DNA of 64,000 nt, taken from NCBI GenBank assembly GCA_963773875.1, contig CAVZCV010000011.1, positions 62,001 to 126,000 on the forward strand. The letters are read 5' to 3'. The DNA comes from CAVTYH01 sp963773875. GTDB lineage: Bacteria > Planctomycetota > Planctomycetia > Pirellulales > JADZDJ01. Below the pieces are notes generated by a model. The model did no database searches, was not told the DNA's origin, and saw nothing but the letters and a program-made list of their open reading frames with translations. Positions 27,851 to 36,179 of this stretch are shown here, piece by piece (within the stretch, counting starts at the first letter, position 1; each line of letters opens with the position of its first letter). Both the position numbers and the translations under genes were made by a program.

Positions 27851-27985
27851 TGACAAATGACTAAATTCGAATGACGAAATAAGCACCAAATTCGAAACTT
27901 CAGTGACGAGACAACCGTAAGAATCTCGAGATTTGGAATTTGGAGCTTGGAATTTCATTCGTCGTTCGAATTTCGTCATTTGTCA
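27851..27985. repeat. 28-bp inverted repeat flanking a 79-bp spacer
   Basis: The left arm 27851-27878 (TGACAAATGACTAAATTCGA...) and the right arm 27958-27985 are complementary over 28 positions with two mismatches. The spacer carries further short AAATTCGAA- and TTTGGAATTTGGAG-type runs. It fills the space between the padR stop and the next gene. It resembles the REP-like AT-rich interspersed repeats of planctomycete chromosomes. Confidence 0.6.
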
Positions 27986-27994
27986 ATTTAAGTT

Positions 27995-28366
27995 TCATGC
28001 CGGTTCCGGCGGTGCGCTCCCTTGCGCTAAACTCGACATCGATGGAAGCAATCGTTTTAGGCACGCCACGTAGGTATGCCATTCGAAGGCTTGTTGCCGC
28101 AGACGACGTTGGCCGGCGGCGGTCAGTTCGTACCATTTCCGCGGACGGCCGGTCGATTTTTCCCAGCGGCTGCGAATCAGCTTGTCGGACTCCAACCGGT
28201 GCAACAGCGGATACAGGGTACCGGCCTGGAGTTGCACGGCCTCATTGCTCGCATCGGCCAGCCGTTTCTGAATCGAGTAGCCGTACATCGCCCCCTCAGA
28301 GAGGGCGGAGAGAATCATCAAATCCAGACTACCGCGTAACAGTTCACTGCTCAGTTTTCCTGCCAT
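27995..28366 (-). CDS. PadR family transcriptional regulator
   Basis: This 123-residue winged-helix protein begins MAGKLSSELLRGSLDLMILSAL and has MYGYSIQKRL, LQAGTLYPLLHRLESDKLI and KSTGRPRKWYELTAAG, the standard PadR signature. It likely represses its own promoter and the adjacent permease-prefix gene. The ATG at 28366 is chosen; the upstream open frame to 28522 lies in the promoter region. The C-terminal tail is short and Pro-rich. Confidence 0.92.
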   Translation of the reverse strand: MAGKLSSELLRGSLDLMILSALSEGAMYGYSIQKRLADASNEAVQLQAGTLYPLLHRLESDKLIRSRWEKSTGRPRKWYELTAAGQRRLRQQAFEWHTYVACLKRLLPSMSSLAQGSAPPEPA

Positions 28367-28446
28367 CCGTTTCGCTCCGTTTACAGGGCAGATTCTCCGA
28401 AACTGCCGCCAGCGCCGAAGAAACTCGCCTACGTATCGCATCTCAA

Positions 28447-28476
28447 TATATAGCGTCTCGACATATAGCGTGTCAA
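28447..28476 (-). promoter_or_regulatory. Putative padR promoter and operator
   Basis: On the minus strand, TTGACA, an 18-base spacer and TATATA form a near-consensus sigma-70 promoter, 80 bases before the padR ATG. The spacer and -10 region contain a direct repeat (GACGCTATAT and CACGCTATAT, 15 bases apart), a plausible autoregulatory PadR operator. Confidence 0.55.
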
Positions 28477-28738
28477 GCCATTCGCGAAAGAATTGTTGCG
28501 CTGAGGTTTTCGCGAATTGCAAATCGCCAGTCCCTCACAAGGCCGGCGATCGTCTCTCGACAAAGACGCAGCTAAGTTTCCGCGGGAAAACCGTGATTCG
28601 CGGCTATCCATACGGGCTTTTAACATGCAACGCCGAACGATTGACGTTCCCGAGCGACCAACCGAGAATTACTACGTGAAGACGCTCCGACCGAGACGGG
28701 GCGGACGACTTGTTGCATTCCAGAAAGATGGTGCAAAC

Positions 28739-29104
28739 ATGGCCCAAAATACGGTGGTTTGGATCGATGTGCCGGTCAGCGATTTGGATCGCGCATGCCG
28801 GTTTTATTCCGCGATACTGGGTGGCGAAGTCAAGAAACAGACAGCCGGGCCGATGGAATTTGGACTCTTTCCGCATTTCGAATCGAACGTTTCCGGATGT
28901 CTCGTAAAGGTTGACGATAATAAGCCCTCACAGCAGGGACCGCTCGTCTATTTCAACGTCGACGGTCGACTGGACGACGCGATTGCCAAAGCCCGCGATG
29001 GCGGCGGCAAGGTGCTCAAAGAAAAACACGAAATCGGCCCGCACGGTTTCCGCGCGATCATTCTCGACAGTGAAGGCAACCGCGTAGCACTTCACTCGCG
29101 TTGA
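28739..29104 (+). CDS. VOC (glyoxalase/bleomycin-resistance fold) protein
   Basis: This 121-residue single VOC domain starts MAQNTVVWIDVPVSDLDRACRFYSAILGGEV and ends AIILDSEGNRVALHSR. FYSAILG and ILDxEGN are the family's recurrent phrases. The second half reads VYFNVDGRLDDAIAKARDGGGKV. Metal-binding residues are not conserved enough to assign an activity. The ATG at 28739 is preferred over further upstream starts. A strong hairpin terminator follows 22 bases after the stop. Confidence 0.88.
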   Translation: MAQNTVVWIDVPVSDLDRACRFYSAILGGEVKKQTAGPMEFGLFPHFESNVSGCLVKVDDNKPSQQGPLVYFNVDGRLDDAIAKARDGGGKVLKEKHEIGPHGFRAIILDSEGNRVALHSR

Positions 29105-29125
29105 AATGAAGTGATCTCTTCGACC

Positions 29126-29157
29126 AAGCCCAGGGTTGAAACCCCTGGGCTTTTTTA
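29126..29157 (+). terminator. Intrinsic terminator after the VOC gene
   Basis: A perfect 13-bp stem (AAGCCCAGGGGTT with AACCCCTGGGCTT) followed by T's. A near-identical hairpin lies at 31067-31098, so this may also be a dispersed repeat. Confidence 0.85.
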
Positions 29158-29332
29158 TTTGCACCCGTTCCTATTCGAGAACACATCGGTGCGCGGTTTG
29201 CGTTAAAAGGCTCTGCATGACGGATCGGTGCCGGCGTTGCCCTGGTGGGGCGTCGGGCCATGGCGGTAAGGCAATCATATTGGCTTATTCCGAGCCAAAT
29301 TCATCGTTCCTTTTGCAGCAGGAATTCCAAAT

Positions 29333-30012
29333 ATGGCGATTGCAGATATCGATGTTGTTCATCGCGAATCCACTTATCGCGATGCGGTTACTGAAAACGA
29401 ATATGAGCGCTGGCATGCTTGGCCGGTCAATTGGTCGGGCGTTTGGGTGGCGCACTGGCGGCGATCGCCATCTTGCTGATCATTGGTTTAGCAACGGCTG
29501 CGATCGATACCCACATGTACGTGCGGGGATCGGATCTCAAGAAAATCGGCTGGGTCGGAATTGTGGTCGGCGTGTGCGGAGCATTTTTTTCGTTTGTCGC
29601 CGGTGGTTGGATTTCCGCGAAAATCGCGGGCACGCTGCGGTCGGAACCCGCCATGTTGCATGGGGCGATCTCGTGGTTGATCGCCATTCCACTGTTGGCG
29701 CTGGCAGGCACGATTGGCGCCACAAGTTATGTGGGCGGATGGTACTCCGGCATGGTGGGCACAAGCGCATCGATCACCGACCGCGCAATGACGCTCGATC
29801 GAGCGGGCGAAACGCGCAATGCGAACGCCGCGGCGGCCACCAATCAACCGGCCGACGATGCCGCGAAGGCTGCACGCAACAGTGCGCTCTTCGCGATTAC
29901 CGCAATTCTCTTGGGCCTAGTCGGCAGCGTGATTGGCGGGTGGATGGCTTCCGGTGAACCGATGACTTTCACCCACCACCGCCACCGCACCAACTACGCT
30001 GGCGCAACCTGA
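29333..30012 (+). CDS. Conserved integral membrane protein with three to four helices, frameshifted
   Basis: The product starts MAIADIDVVHRESTYRD and reads to WSGVWV, where the frame shifts -1 near 29450; one more G in GGTGGCG restores GALAAIAILLIIGLA. Helices then appear around AIAILLIIGLATAAI, VGIVVGVCGAFFSFVAGGWISAKIAG, AISWLIAIPLLALAGTIGA and IGTAILLGLVGSVIGGWMAS. Gly-rich helices and the general plan (short polar N-terminus, paired helices) are typical of a conserved bacterial membrane family of unknown function. A 30-residue membrane peptide gene follows. AGGAAT precedes the ATG. Confidence 0.6.
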
Positions 30013-30061
30013 TTCCAAGTGTGACGAATCACTCACCACTCACCAATTTCGGAGTTCAACC

Positions 30062-30154
30062 ATGCGTGGCGCTTTCGGATACATCGTGGCATGGCTCTTG
30101 GGCGTGCCGGTAACGTTGCTCGTAGTCCTTTGGCTGCTGGGCGTCGGTCACTAA
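30062..30154 (+). CDS. 30-residue single-helix membrane peptide
   Basis: A short ORF reads MRGAFGYIVAWLLGVPVTLL and then VVLWLLGVGH: essentially one hydrophobic helix. A GGAG ribosome-binding site lies about 8 bases upstream. Similar very short membrane peptides (LLGVP-type, about 30 residues) exist in many Gram-negative bacteria, without known function. It lies 49 bases after the preceding membrane protein gene and probably shares its transcript. Confidence 0.6.
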   Translation: MRGAFGYIVAWLLGVPVTLLVVLWLLGVGH

Positions 30155-30264
30155 CCCTGAGGGAATGCGTTTCACCGGGTCGGGCCGGCGAGCTGGGAAA
30201 ACATCACCGCCAGTGCGACACGGATTATGTTTCGTTTCCGTGTAACTACTGAGGAGAGTTTGCT

Positions 30265-30986
30265 ATGAGAAGCATATTGATTGCAATCGGCACAGCTACC
30301 TGCCTGGGCATGTGCGCTAACTACTCCATGGGCGCCCCCGAGGCGGCGGCGGAGGAGGCGGTGGTGGGGAAGCCGGAATTCACGTCGGCGGCGGCGATAG
30401 CGGAGGTGTTCATGTCGACGGCAATGCCAGTGCGAAAGTGGATGGCGGAGCGAATATCAACGCTGGGCCAACGCATGTTGATGCCGGTCCCGCACATATC
30501 GATGCCGGACGGGCCGGTGCGAACGTTGATGTTGGCGGCCCGAAAAACGGTGTGAACGTTGACGCAGGACGCCGCGGTGCGGAAATCAACGTCAACCGCG
30601 ACCGAAACCGCGATCTTGATCGGAATCGCAATCTCGGAAATCGGAACCGGATTGGCGATCGCGATTGGGACCGCTGGGGAATCGGTAGGCTCGACGACAA
30701 CTTATACCGCAACTCGCGCGGCAACGATTGGCGTTATCGTCGCTGGGGCAGCGATTGGTTCTATTGGATGCCGGCCGGCTATTGGATGTTCTACCGCGAT
30801 GGCCGTTGGAGCCGGTACGACACCGATAGCTACGTTTACGACCAAGGCGCGCCCGTCCAACAAGCGAATTTCAATGGACCGTACTACGAAGATTCGAATG
30901 GTTTTTACTACATGCAAGGCGGCCGACGAATTTACGATCCGCAAATTCAAAGAGTCGCAGGCACGGAAGGCCCAGTGCAACGGTAG
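30265..30986 (+). CDS. Exported Gly/Arg/Asp-rich protein, frameshifted
   Basis: The signal peptide is MRSILIAIGTATCLGMCANYSMGAP; the frame then shifts near 30335, where one extra C in a five-C run would restore a Gly-rich run. The -1 frame continues as a Gly/Asp/Asn-rich spacer (VDVGGPKNGVNVDAGRR), an NRDRNRDLDRNRNLGNRN stretch, then a globular Tyr/Trp-rich end (WGSDWFYWMPAGYWMFY, GRRIYDPQIQRV). Function unknown; composition suggests an envelope or extracellular structural role. GAGGAG lies just upstream of the ATG. Confidence 0.55.
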
Positions 30987-31066
30987 CTCCTACGCCGTTG
31001 CCACTGGTTGACCGTTATCGATGATGGTGTTGGCCCGCGCTTCGGCCCGAGCTAACCGCGACTCGT

Positions 31067-31103
31067 GCAAGCCCAGGGGTTAGAACCCTTGGGCTTGCTT
31101 ATT
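31067..31103 (+). terminator. Intrinsic terminator after the Gly-rich protein gene
   Basis: A 15-bp stem with one mismatch (GCAAGCCCAGGGGTT with AACCCTTGGGCTTGC) followed by TTATTT. The core is the same sequence as the terminator at 29126. Confidence 0.75.
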
Positions 31104-31134
31104 TAAATGCTCGATGGACTGTGCGGCTTGTGGC

Positions 31135-31626
31135 TTAGAACTGGCGCGCACGCCCTAACTTGCGGCGGATCAAAGCCCATTGGCCGGCGTGCAATGACCA
31201 GTGGGAGCCAATTAGCACGAAGCAATCGCCGGCGCGCTTCACAAAAGGCGGCACACGACCGGTGACGGGCTTATCAAGCTCGGCATCGCTGATTTTATCG
31301 AGTGCAGCGAGCGTTCCGGCACGAATTTCCTTGGCGATGGCCAGATATTCGTCCTTCGTTAAAAATGCCGAAGGGTCATCTTTTGCCGCCGTGTCTTTCG
31401 TGTGTCGTTCCATGAAGCCATCGGGCAGTTTCGGCATGCTGCCGGGCAATGCGGCTTCCGCCAGGCGATGCTCGGCGGAGATTAAATGGCCGAGCGACCA
31501 TGCAATGTGATTTGCGTCGGGGAATGGACGAACGAACATTTCCTGTGGCGTGATATCTCCCAGGTAACATTGGACTTGGAAATCGGCGGCAGTCAGTGCA
31601 CTGCGCACGGCATCTTTGAAATTCAT
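31135..31626 (-). CDS. DinB/DUF664-fold protein
   Basis: This 163-residue four-helix bundle starts MNFKDAVRSALTAADFQVQCYLGDI and contains NHIAWSLGHLISAEH and HWSLHAGQWALIRR. The three His residues expected in the DinB metal site are plausible at HLISAEH and SHWSLHAGQW. Homologues are putative thiol-transferase-like metalloenzymes of unassigned substrate. The gene ends 32 bases from the terminator of the convergent gene. Confidence 0.83.
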   Translation of the reverse strand: MNFKDAVRSALTAADFQVQCYLGDITPQEMFVRPFPDANHIAWSLGHLISAEHRLAEAALPGSMPKLPDGFMERHTKDTAAKDDPSAFLTKDEYLAIAKEIRAGTLAALDKISDAELDKPVTGRVPPFVKRAGDCFVLIGSHWSLHAGQWALIRRKLGRARQF

Positions 31627-31748
31627 AGTGGTTCTCCGCGGGCGGCTCCGCGTGTTTCAGGACCAATCAGAATCGATCATTATCTCGTGCGGACGCTAGG
31701 CCGCAAGCGGCAGAATTGATGCTTGCCTTTAGGGCCACGTCCGGTGCG

Positions 31749-33509
31749 CTACTTCGAGCCCAGTTCGATGACGCCATTCCACCCGGCCGGCGGTGTGGAA
31801 TGCTGCAGAGCGATGAACGAGCTGAGAAAATCTTTGACGCGATCGGGTGGTGGCAATTCGCGAAGCACATTGATCGCTTCAGGCCAGCGTCCCGCGATGA
31901 ACGCGTCCAGAGCCAATTCATACTGTCGCAAGCTGTCGTCACTGATCGCCAGTTCATGCAGGGGCGGCACAATCTCGCTGACCTCCACCGCGGAGTGCAG
32001 TCCATAAGGGCGAATCAAGCCCACGCGGCGAATGCGGCCCAGCTCGGCGGGCAAACGCTCGCGCAGCGCTTTGGCAGTCGCCGGATCCAACAAGATCGAC
32101 GCGTTCACCAGACGAGTCATCGATTCCAATCGGGCTGCCAGATTCACTACGGGCCCAAAGACGGTCACTTTTACATGATCGCTGGTGCCGATTTTGCCGG
32201 CCACTGCACGGCCCGTCGCAATGCCGATGCCAACGCGGAAATCGGCCAGTGGGTTCTCGGGGTCCGCGGCCGCTGCTTCGAACTGAGCGCGAATTCCCAG
32301 CGCCGCCTGAGCCGCTTGAAAGGCAGCATTGGGCTGGGCAATTGGCCAACCCCAGAATCCCATGGCGGCATCGCCTTGGAAATCGCCAATGACGCCCCCG
32401 AAGTCGAGAATTTGATGGGTCATAACGCCCAGCGCCTTGCTAACGCGCTCCAGAAGTCCAAGCAGATCGCCGCCACTGCGTTCGCTCGTGCGAGCGAATC
32501 CGCGAAGATCGCAGAACAGCACCGCGACTTCAGTTTCGCGCGGTGCGAGCACTTGCTGGGGATCGTCGGTGGCGAGCGCTTCCATCACCACGGGTGCGAA
32601 GAATTGGCTCAAACCTGCTTGTTGGCGCCCTAGCCGATTAAGCTCACGCAAGCTACTGAGTGTGGCCGCGGCGAGTTCGGTGAATTTGACATCATCGCGC
32701 AGGTCGGAAACATCGGAGCGGCCCGATTCACTGCCGCTTCCCAATCCGAAACGGCCTGCGACGTACAACGCCCAACCACGACAGGCTTCACCCGGCAGCG
32801 GCGTGCAGTAAGCCCAATCGACACTGTCTGTTTGCGTGAACTGCTTGGCCTGGGGACCCGTCCAAGTGTGCAAGACGGTTTGCTGGCCGGCTAGCGATTG
32901 TTGGATGAGGCGCTGGCTGGGTTGAAACGGCGCATCGGCCAGTCGACGACGGTCCCAATGCAACACACGAACGTTGTCAGCGGAATCGGCCGCCACCAGA
33001 GCGGCGGCATCGGCCTGGGGTACACCTGCCAAAAGCAAGTTCACAAGGCGTGCGAACAATTCGCTTTCACTGGCGGCGTTTTTAATGATTTCCGGCAAGC
33101 GGCTCAAAAGATCGATTCGCTGCTGGGCGTTGCGAAAAGCAAGTCGCTGCAATTCGGCAGCGTTAAAAATTTGCTCGCGGTTCGGGCGGGGAGCATCGAG
33201 CGTGACTTCCATTCGTTCGCTGGAAAGGGTGAACGTGGTGCTGCCAATGACAAAGTGCTCGCCGGGGATGACGGTAAAGACGTCTTCCATTCGGCCCTGA
33301 ATGAACACGGGATTGCGTGCCGTTGGAATTCTTTCCACTGCCAGGCCTGCGCCGTTCCAAGTAACGCGAACATGATGACGCGAAATATGATCGTCCCAAG
33401 GCGTCGACCAGATGCCCGATTGGCGGCCGATCACCAGCGGCAGGTCGATCGGAAGATTGCGCCGCCAGCGCTCGGAGAAATCGGCGCCTTGAGCAATGAG
33501 ATCGGCCAT
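31749..33509 (-). CDS. FHA-GAF-class III adenylate/guanylate cyclase
   Basis: This 586-residue multidomain protein starts with an N-terminal FHA domain (LVIGRQSG near residue 26, SRHHVRVTW), continues with a GAF-like region at about residues 120-270, and ends in a class III nucleotidyl cyclase catalytic domain. The cyclase core shows LFCDLRGFARTSE with the first metal-binding Asp, GDAAMGFWGWP with the second, then RVGIGIATGRAVAGKIGT and FGPVVNLAARLESM. It would make cAMP or cGMP, and the FHA domain suggests phosphothreonine-dependent control. The ATG at 33509 is chosen over a TTG at 33521. A Ser/Thr kinase gene is in the window but about 20 kb away. Confidence 0.9.
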   Translation of the reverse strand: MADLIAQGADFSERWRRNLPIDLPLVIGRQSGIWSTPWDDHISRHHVRVTWNGAGLAVERIPTARNPVFIQGRMEDVFTVIPGEHFVIGSTTFTLSSERMEVTLDAPRPNREQIFNAAELQRLAFRNAQQRIDLLSRLPEIIKNAASESELFARLVNLLLAGVPQADAAALVAADSADNVRVLHWDRRRLADAPFQPSQRLIQQSLAGQQTVLHTWTGPQAKQFTQTDSVDWAYCTPLPGEACRGWALYVAGRFGLGSGSESGRSDVSDLRDDVKFTELAAATLSSLRELNRLGRQQAGLSQFFAPVVMEALATDDPQQVLAPRETEVAVLFCDLRGFARTSERSGGDLLGLLERVSKALGVMTHQILDFGGVIGDFQGDAAMGFWGWPIAQPNAAFQAAQAALGIRAQFEAAAADPENPLADFRVGIGIATGRAVAGKIGTSDHVKVTVFGPVVNLAARLESMTRLVNASILLDPATAKALRERLPAELGRIRRVGLIRPYGLHSAVEVSEIVPPLHELAISDDSLRQYELALDAFIAGRWPEAINVLRELPPPDRVKDFLSSFIALQHSTPPAGWNGVIELGSK

Positions 33510-33767
33510 AAAGGGAGCCAATGCAGATTAAAGACTGCAGAATGCAAAATGCAGACGATCCGCGAATCGGTTTCATTTTACACTTTGCAATTTGAAAAGT
33601 GCATTTCAAACGCAAACCGCCGCTGCTGGAACGCTTTCCAGCAGCGGCGGCGAAACGAACGAGTGGGCAAGTGCGCCAGAACTTGTTATCGTGCCGATTG
33701 CATCACATGGATTTTTGGCAAATCGAGCAGAACGGTTGATTCAGGGCACTCTCACTTGGGAATCGAG

Positions 33768-34223
33768 TTACTTGCTCTTGTGAAAGCTGCTCTTCATCAT
33801 TGGGCTGCAAGACTTGCTGTGGTAGCAGCTCTTCCACGAATCGCAAAACGGGTAGCAGTAGTTCGAGCAGTAATTGGGCGTGTAGCACGACGTGGTGCAG
33901 TAAGTCGGTGTGCAATATGTCGGCTGGTAAACCAATTGCGGCTGAACGATAACTTTTTCCATAACGACCGGTTCGATGTAGGTCCGAGCGCAGTACGTTG
34001 GGTAGCAGTAGTCGTAGCAATAGTTGCTGTAGCAGTAGTTCTTGTAGCACGGGCTGCAATAGCTATTGCAATAGTTCTTACCGCAGCTGAAATTCTTGCT
34101 GCAGCTGAACGACTTCGAACCGCCGGAACCGTTGCTCTTGGCTTCAGCGGAAATGGGTGCCAACACGAGCGCGAGGCCCAGGGCAACGATGGCCGTTAGG
34201 GCGATTTTCTTAAAGCGTTTCAT
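33768..34223 (-). CDS. Exported Cys/Tyr-rich protein
   Basis: After a signal peptide (FKKIALTAIVALGLALVLAPISAEA) the mature part of about 125 residues holds some 17 cysteines and as many tyrosines in repeating NYC/YCY/TYC units (such as SNYCYDYCYPTYC and TTSCYTPNYCSNYC), interrupted by one cysteine-free hydrophobic stretch (YIEPVVMEKVIVQPQLVYQP). Function unknown; it could be a disulfide-crosslinked surface or wall protein. GGAGG precedes the ATG at 34223. It is followed upstream by a second Cys-rich gene on the same strand, separated by a terminator. Confidence 0.75.
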   Translation of the reverse strand: MKRFKKIALTAIVALGLALVLAPISAEAKSNGSGGSKSFSCSKNFSCGKNYCNSYCSPCYKNYCYSNYCYDYCYPTYCARTYIEPVVMEKVIVQPQLVYQPTYCTPTYCTTSCYTPNYCSNYCYPFCDSWKSCYHSKSCSPMMKSSFHKSK

Positions 34224-34374
34224 GACGCATTCCTCCAAAAAAATGGGATCGATTATCGGTTTAGAGTAAACACACCGTTTACTCGTCTACGATAAGGAGC
34301 GTCCACAATCGGAGGATGTTACAGCCGTGTTCACGCGGCGTTTTGCATGTGGACTGAGCCATTGGGGTCGCGCA

Positions 34375-34410
34375 TAAAAAAACCGGGTCCCGACAAGCGG
34401 GACCCGGCTT
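34375..34410 (-). terminator. Intrinsic terminator of the Cys/Gly-rich gene
   Basis: On the minus strand a perfect 9-bp stem (CCGGGTCCC with GGGACCCGG, 7-base loop) is followed by a run of T's (A-run at 34375-34382 on the plus strand). Confidence 0.85.
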
Positions 34411-34468
34411 CATTGATCTCATTGGCAGGGCCGGCACACAGGGCATGCACCGGCCGATTTGCCGAGAA

Positions 34469-34852
34469 CTAGCGTCGGAAGCTCACCGACGAGAACGCGA
34501 ACGGAGCGCGATCGCTCTTGATCGACGTCATCGGGGCTGGTGGCGGAGGGGCCGAGCCCTTGTCGCTTCCAGCGGCCGGAGCGGCTTCGCCACCGCAGCA
34601 GCCATGATCACCACCGCAGCATCCGCCACCACAGCAGCATCCGCCGCAGCAGCGATGACGATGATGACGACCATGGCAATGGCAACCGCCGCAGCAGCAA
34701 TCGCCACCACAGCATCCACCGCCACAGCAGTCGCCACCGCAGCAGCAACCATGGCAGCCGTGACCGGCGACGGCCACCTTTTCACCGCCCACGAGGGCGA
34801 TGCCGACGATCGCGATGAACATCGCGACGCCCAAAATAAGAATACGGTTCAT
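34469..34852 (-). CDS. Exported Cys/Gly/His-rich protein
   Basis: The N-terminus is a signal sequence or membrane anchor (MNRILILGVAMFIAIVGIAL). A segment of about 57 residues holds some 22 cysteines in CCxGG and CCCGG units (such as CCGGDCCCGGCHCHG) with a His/Arg cluster in the middle (HCHGRHHRHRCC), then a Pro/Ala-rich tail. The composition would suit metal binding or dense disulfide crosslinking, but neither is proven. GGAGG is 9 bases upstream of the ATG at 34852. It is one of two adjacent Cys-rich exported proteins; the other is at 33768-34223. Confidence 0.75.
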   Translation of the reverse strand: MNRILILGVAMFIAIVGIALVGGEKVAVAGHGCHGCCCGGDCCGGGCCGGDCCCGGCHCHGRHHRHRCCGGCCCGGGCCGGDHGCCGGEAAPAAGSDKGSAPPPPAPMTSIKSDRAPFAFSSVSFRR

Positions 34853-35369
34853 CCTCGAATCCTCCAACAAAAAAACAGGTACCTTGGCGTAACAAACTCA
34901 CAACGGTGCCGTCCGACGTTTGCCCCGCTTGGGACGGCCGCCAAGCGAGGAACCAAAATCCTAGGTCCTATGCTGATCGCGTCTGTCGGCCAGATTCGGT
35001 TGAGCTTTCCCTGTGTAAGCTTTACCGATTACGCAAACAAACGCGAATAGCTAGGCTAGGACGCTAGGTTAGCACTCACCCCAAAGCTGTCAAGGACCTC
35101 AAATAGTCTGGAAGGTCCTGGATATTTGGGACGGTTGCGAAAACTGTTCCACCAACTGTACCTCACGTTTATAGCGCGCCTAGGGCCACAAAACAAAAAA
35201 AACCGGCCCTTCGCAAACGCGAAGAGCCGGTTGAGATAGACTCAGTAAGTCGTTTAATTGTGGATGCTTACATCCAACGCATTCGGTGAGTGTTTACGCA
35301 AGCCGCAATTGGGGCGAGAGGTCGTTTCCGAACCATTTGGTTAGTAAGCGCTGCCTTGCAAGAGACCAG
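34853..35369. other. Intergenic stretch, terminator only
   Basis: About 515 bases between the Cys/Gly-rich gene and the lipoprotein gene. Apart from the terminator at 35192-35232 I see nothing in it. The bases upstream of 34852 presumably carry the promoter of the Cys-rich gene. Confidence 0.5.
35192..35232 (-). terminator. Intrinsic terminator of the lipoprotein gene
   Basis: On the minus strand a 14-bp stem with one mismatch (AACCGGCTCTTCGC / GCGAAGGGCCGGTT) is followed by a T-rich run (AAACAAAAAAAA on the plus strand). Confidence 0.8.
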
Positions 35370-36002
35370 TTAACGCGCTGTCCCAGGGTTCGTAGGGAGA
35401 CGGTCGGCAGTCTGTGGTTGCGCAGATGGTTGACCTTGATTCTGCGGGGTCGACCGCGAATCCGCTGCAGGGCTGCTTTCGCCACGCAGTAGTTGTTGTT
35501 TTCGAATCATATCTTCGGGGTCTTCGAAGTTGAGAATGAGAGCAGGCTGATCGGCAATCACCTTCACCACCATGCCGCCAATCCGCCAGCCTTCGGCTTC
35601 CAATCGCAATGCCCAAACGATGTCGTCGGTTCGCGTATGGCCTTGATCATCACTTACGTCGGTCCAACTGCTCTCGACCCATGCCGAGTTGTTATCGGCG
35701 GACTGATATTTGAAATCACCAACTTTGAACTTTGCTGTCGCGCTGCCCGGGGGTGCGACCACAAGATCGAATTCTGCCGTCTTTTGCCGGGCAAGAGGTG
35801 TAAGCATTGCCGCCGCTTGCTTGTCGTTGCCCGTCCGCACAGCTTCGAGAAAGTCGAACACCGCTTGACTCGGGTTACCTTGCGAGGCAACTGCAGTGCC
35901 GGTCGGTTTGGATGCTCCCGAAGTAGTATTCGACTGCGGCGATTGATTGCAACCCATTGTGGCAATCATCAAAACAGCGCTAATCAAGCATTTGCCATCC
36001 AT
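35370..36002 (-). CDS. Putative lipoprotein, DUF4878-like
   Basis: This 210-residue protein has a short signal (MDGKCLISAVLMIATMGCNQS) in which Cys18 could be a lipidated cysteine; the lipobox is weak. After a Ser/Thr-rich linker comes a cystatin-like module: AVFDFLEAVRTGNDKQAAAMLTPLARQ, then FKVGDFKY, SAWVESSWTDV, DDIVWALRLEAEGWRIGGMVV. This resembles the DUF4878/NTF2-like lipoproteins. The C-terminal quarter is Gln/Pro/Ser-rich. GGAG lies 11 bases before the ATG at 36002. A terminator is downstream. Confidence 0.65.
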   Translation of the reverse strand: MDGKCLISAVLMIATMGCNQSPQSNTTSGASKPTGTAVASQGNPSQAVFDFLEAVRTGNDKQAAAMLTPLARQKTAEFDLVVAPPGSATAKFKVGDFKYQSADNNSAWVESSWTDVSDDQGHTRTDDIVWALRLEAEGWRIGGMVVKVIADQPALILNFEDPEDMIRKQQLLRGESSPAADSRSTPQNQGQPSAQPQTADRLPTNPGTAR

Positions 36003-36179
36003 GGCGAACTGCTCCAAATGTATTGAATATCGTCTAATCGCAGAATTTGTCGCGAATGCCGGCCAGCCTGTCTCCCGACGGCGGATCTACGCTAAACTCC
36101 GGCGGAGCGGGAGTTTTGCAGGAACGGCTGTTTTGGTCAAGCCAAACGATCGGCAGCCCTCAGAAGTCGAATGCGCACG

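Noticed and set aside
29136..29957. 273-codon plus-strand open frame over the membrane protein
   Set aside because: It reads Arg/Gly/His-rich in another frame of the membrane protein and starts inside a terminator.
34528..34818. Ala-rich and His/Ser-rich frames over the Cys/Gly-rich gene
   Set aside because: They are alternative readings of the repetitive GGC/TGC codons; only the minus-strand frame has a signal peptide and ribosome-binding site.
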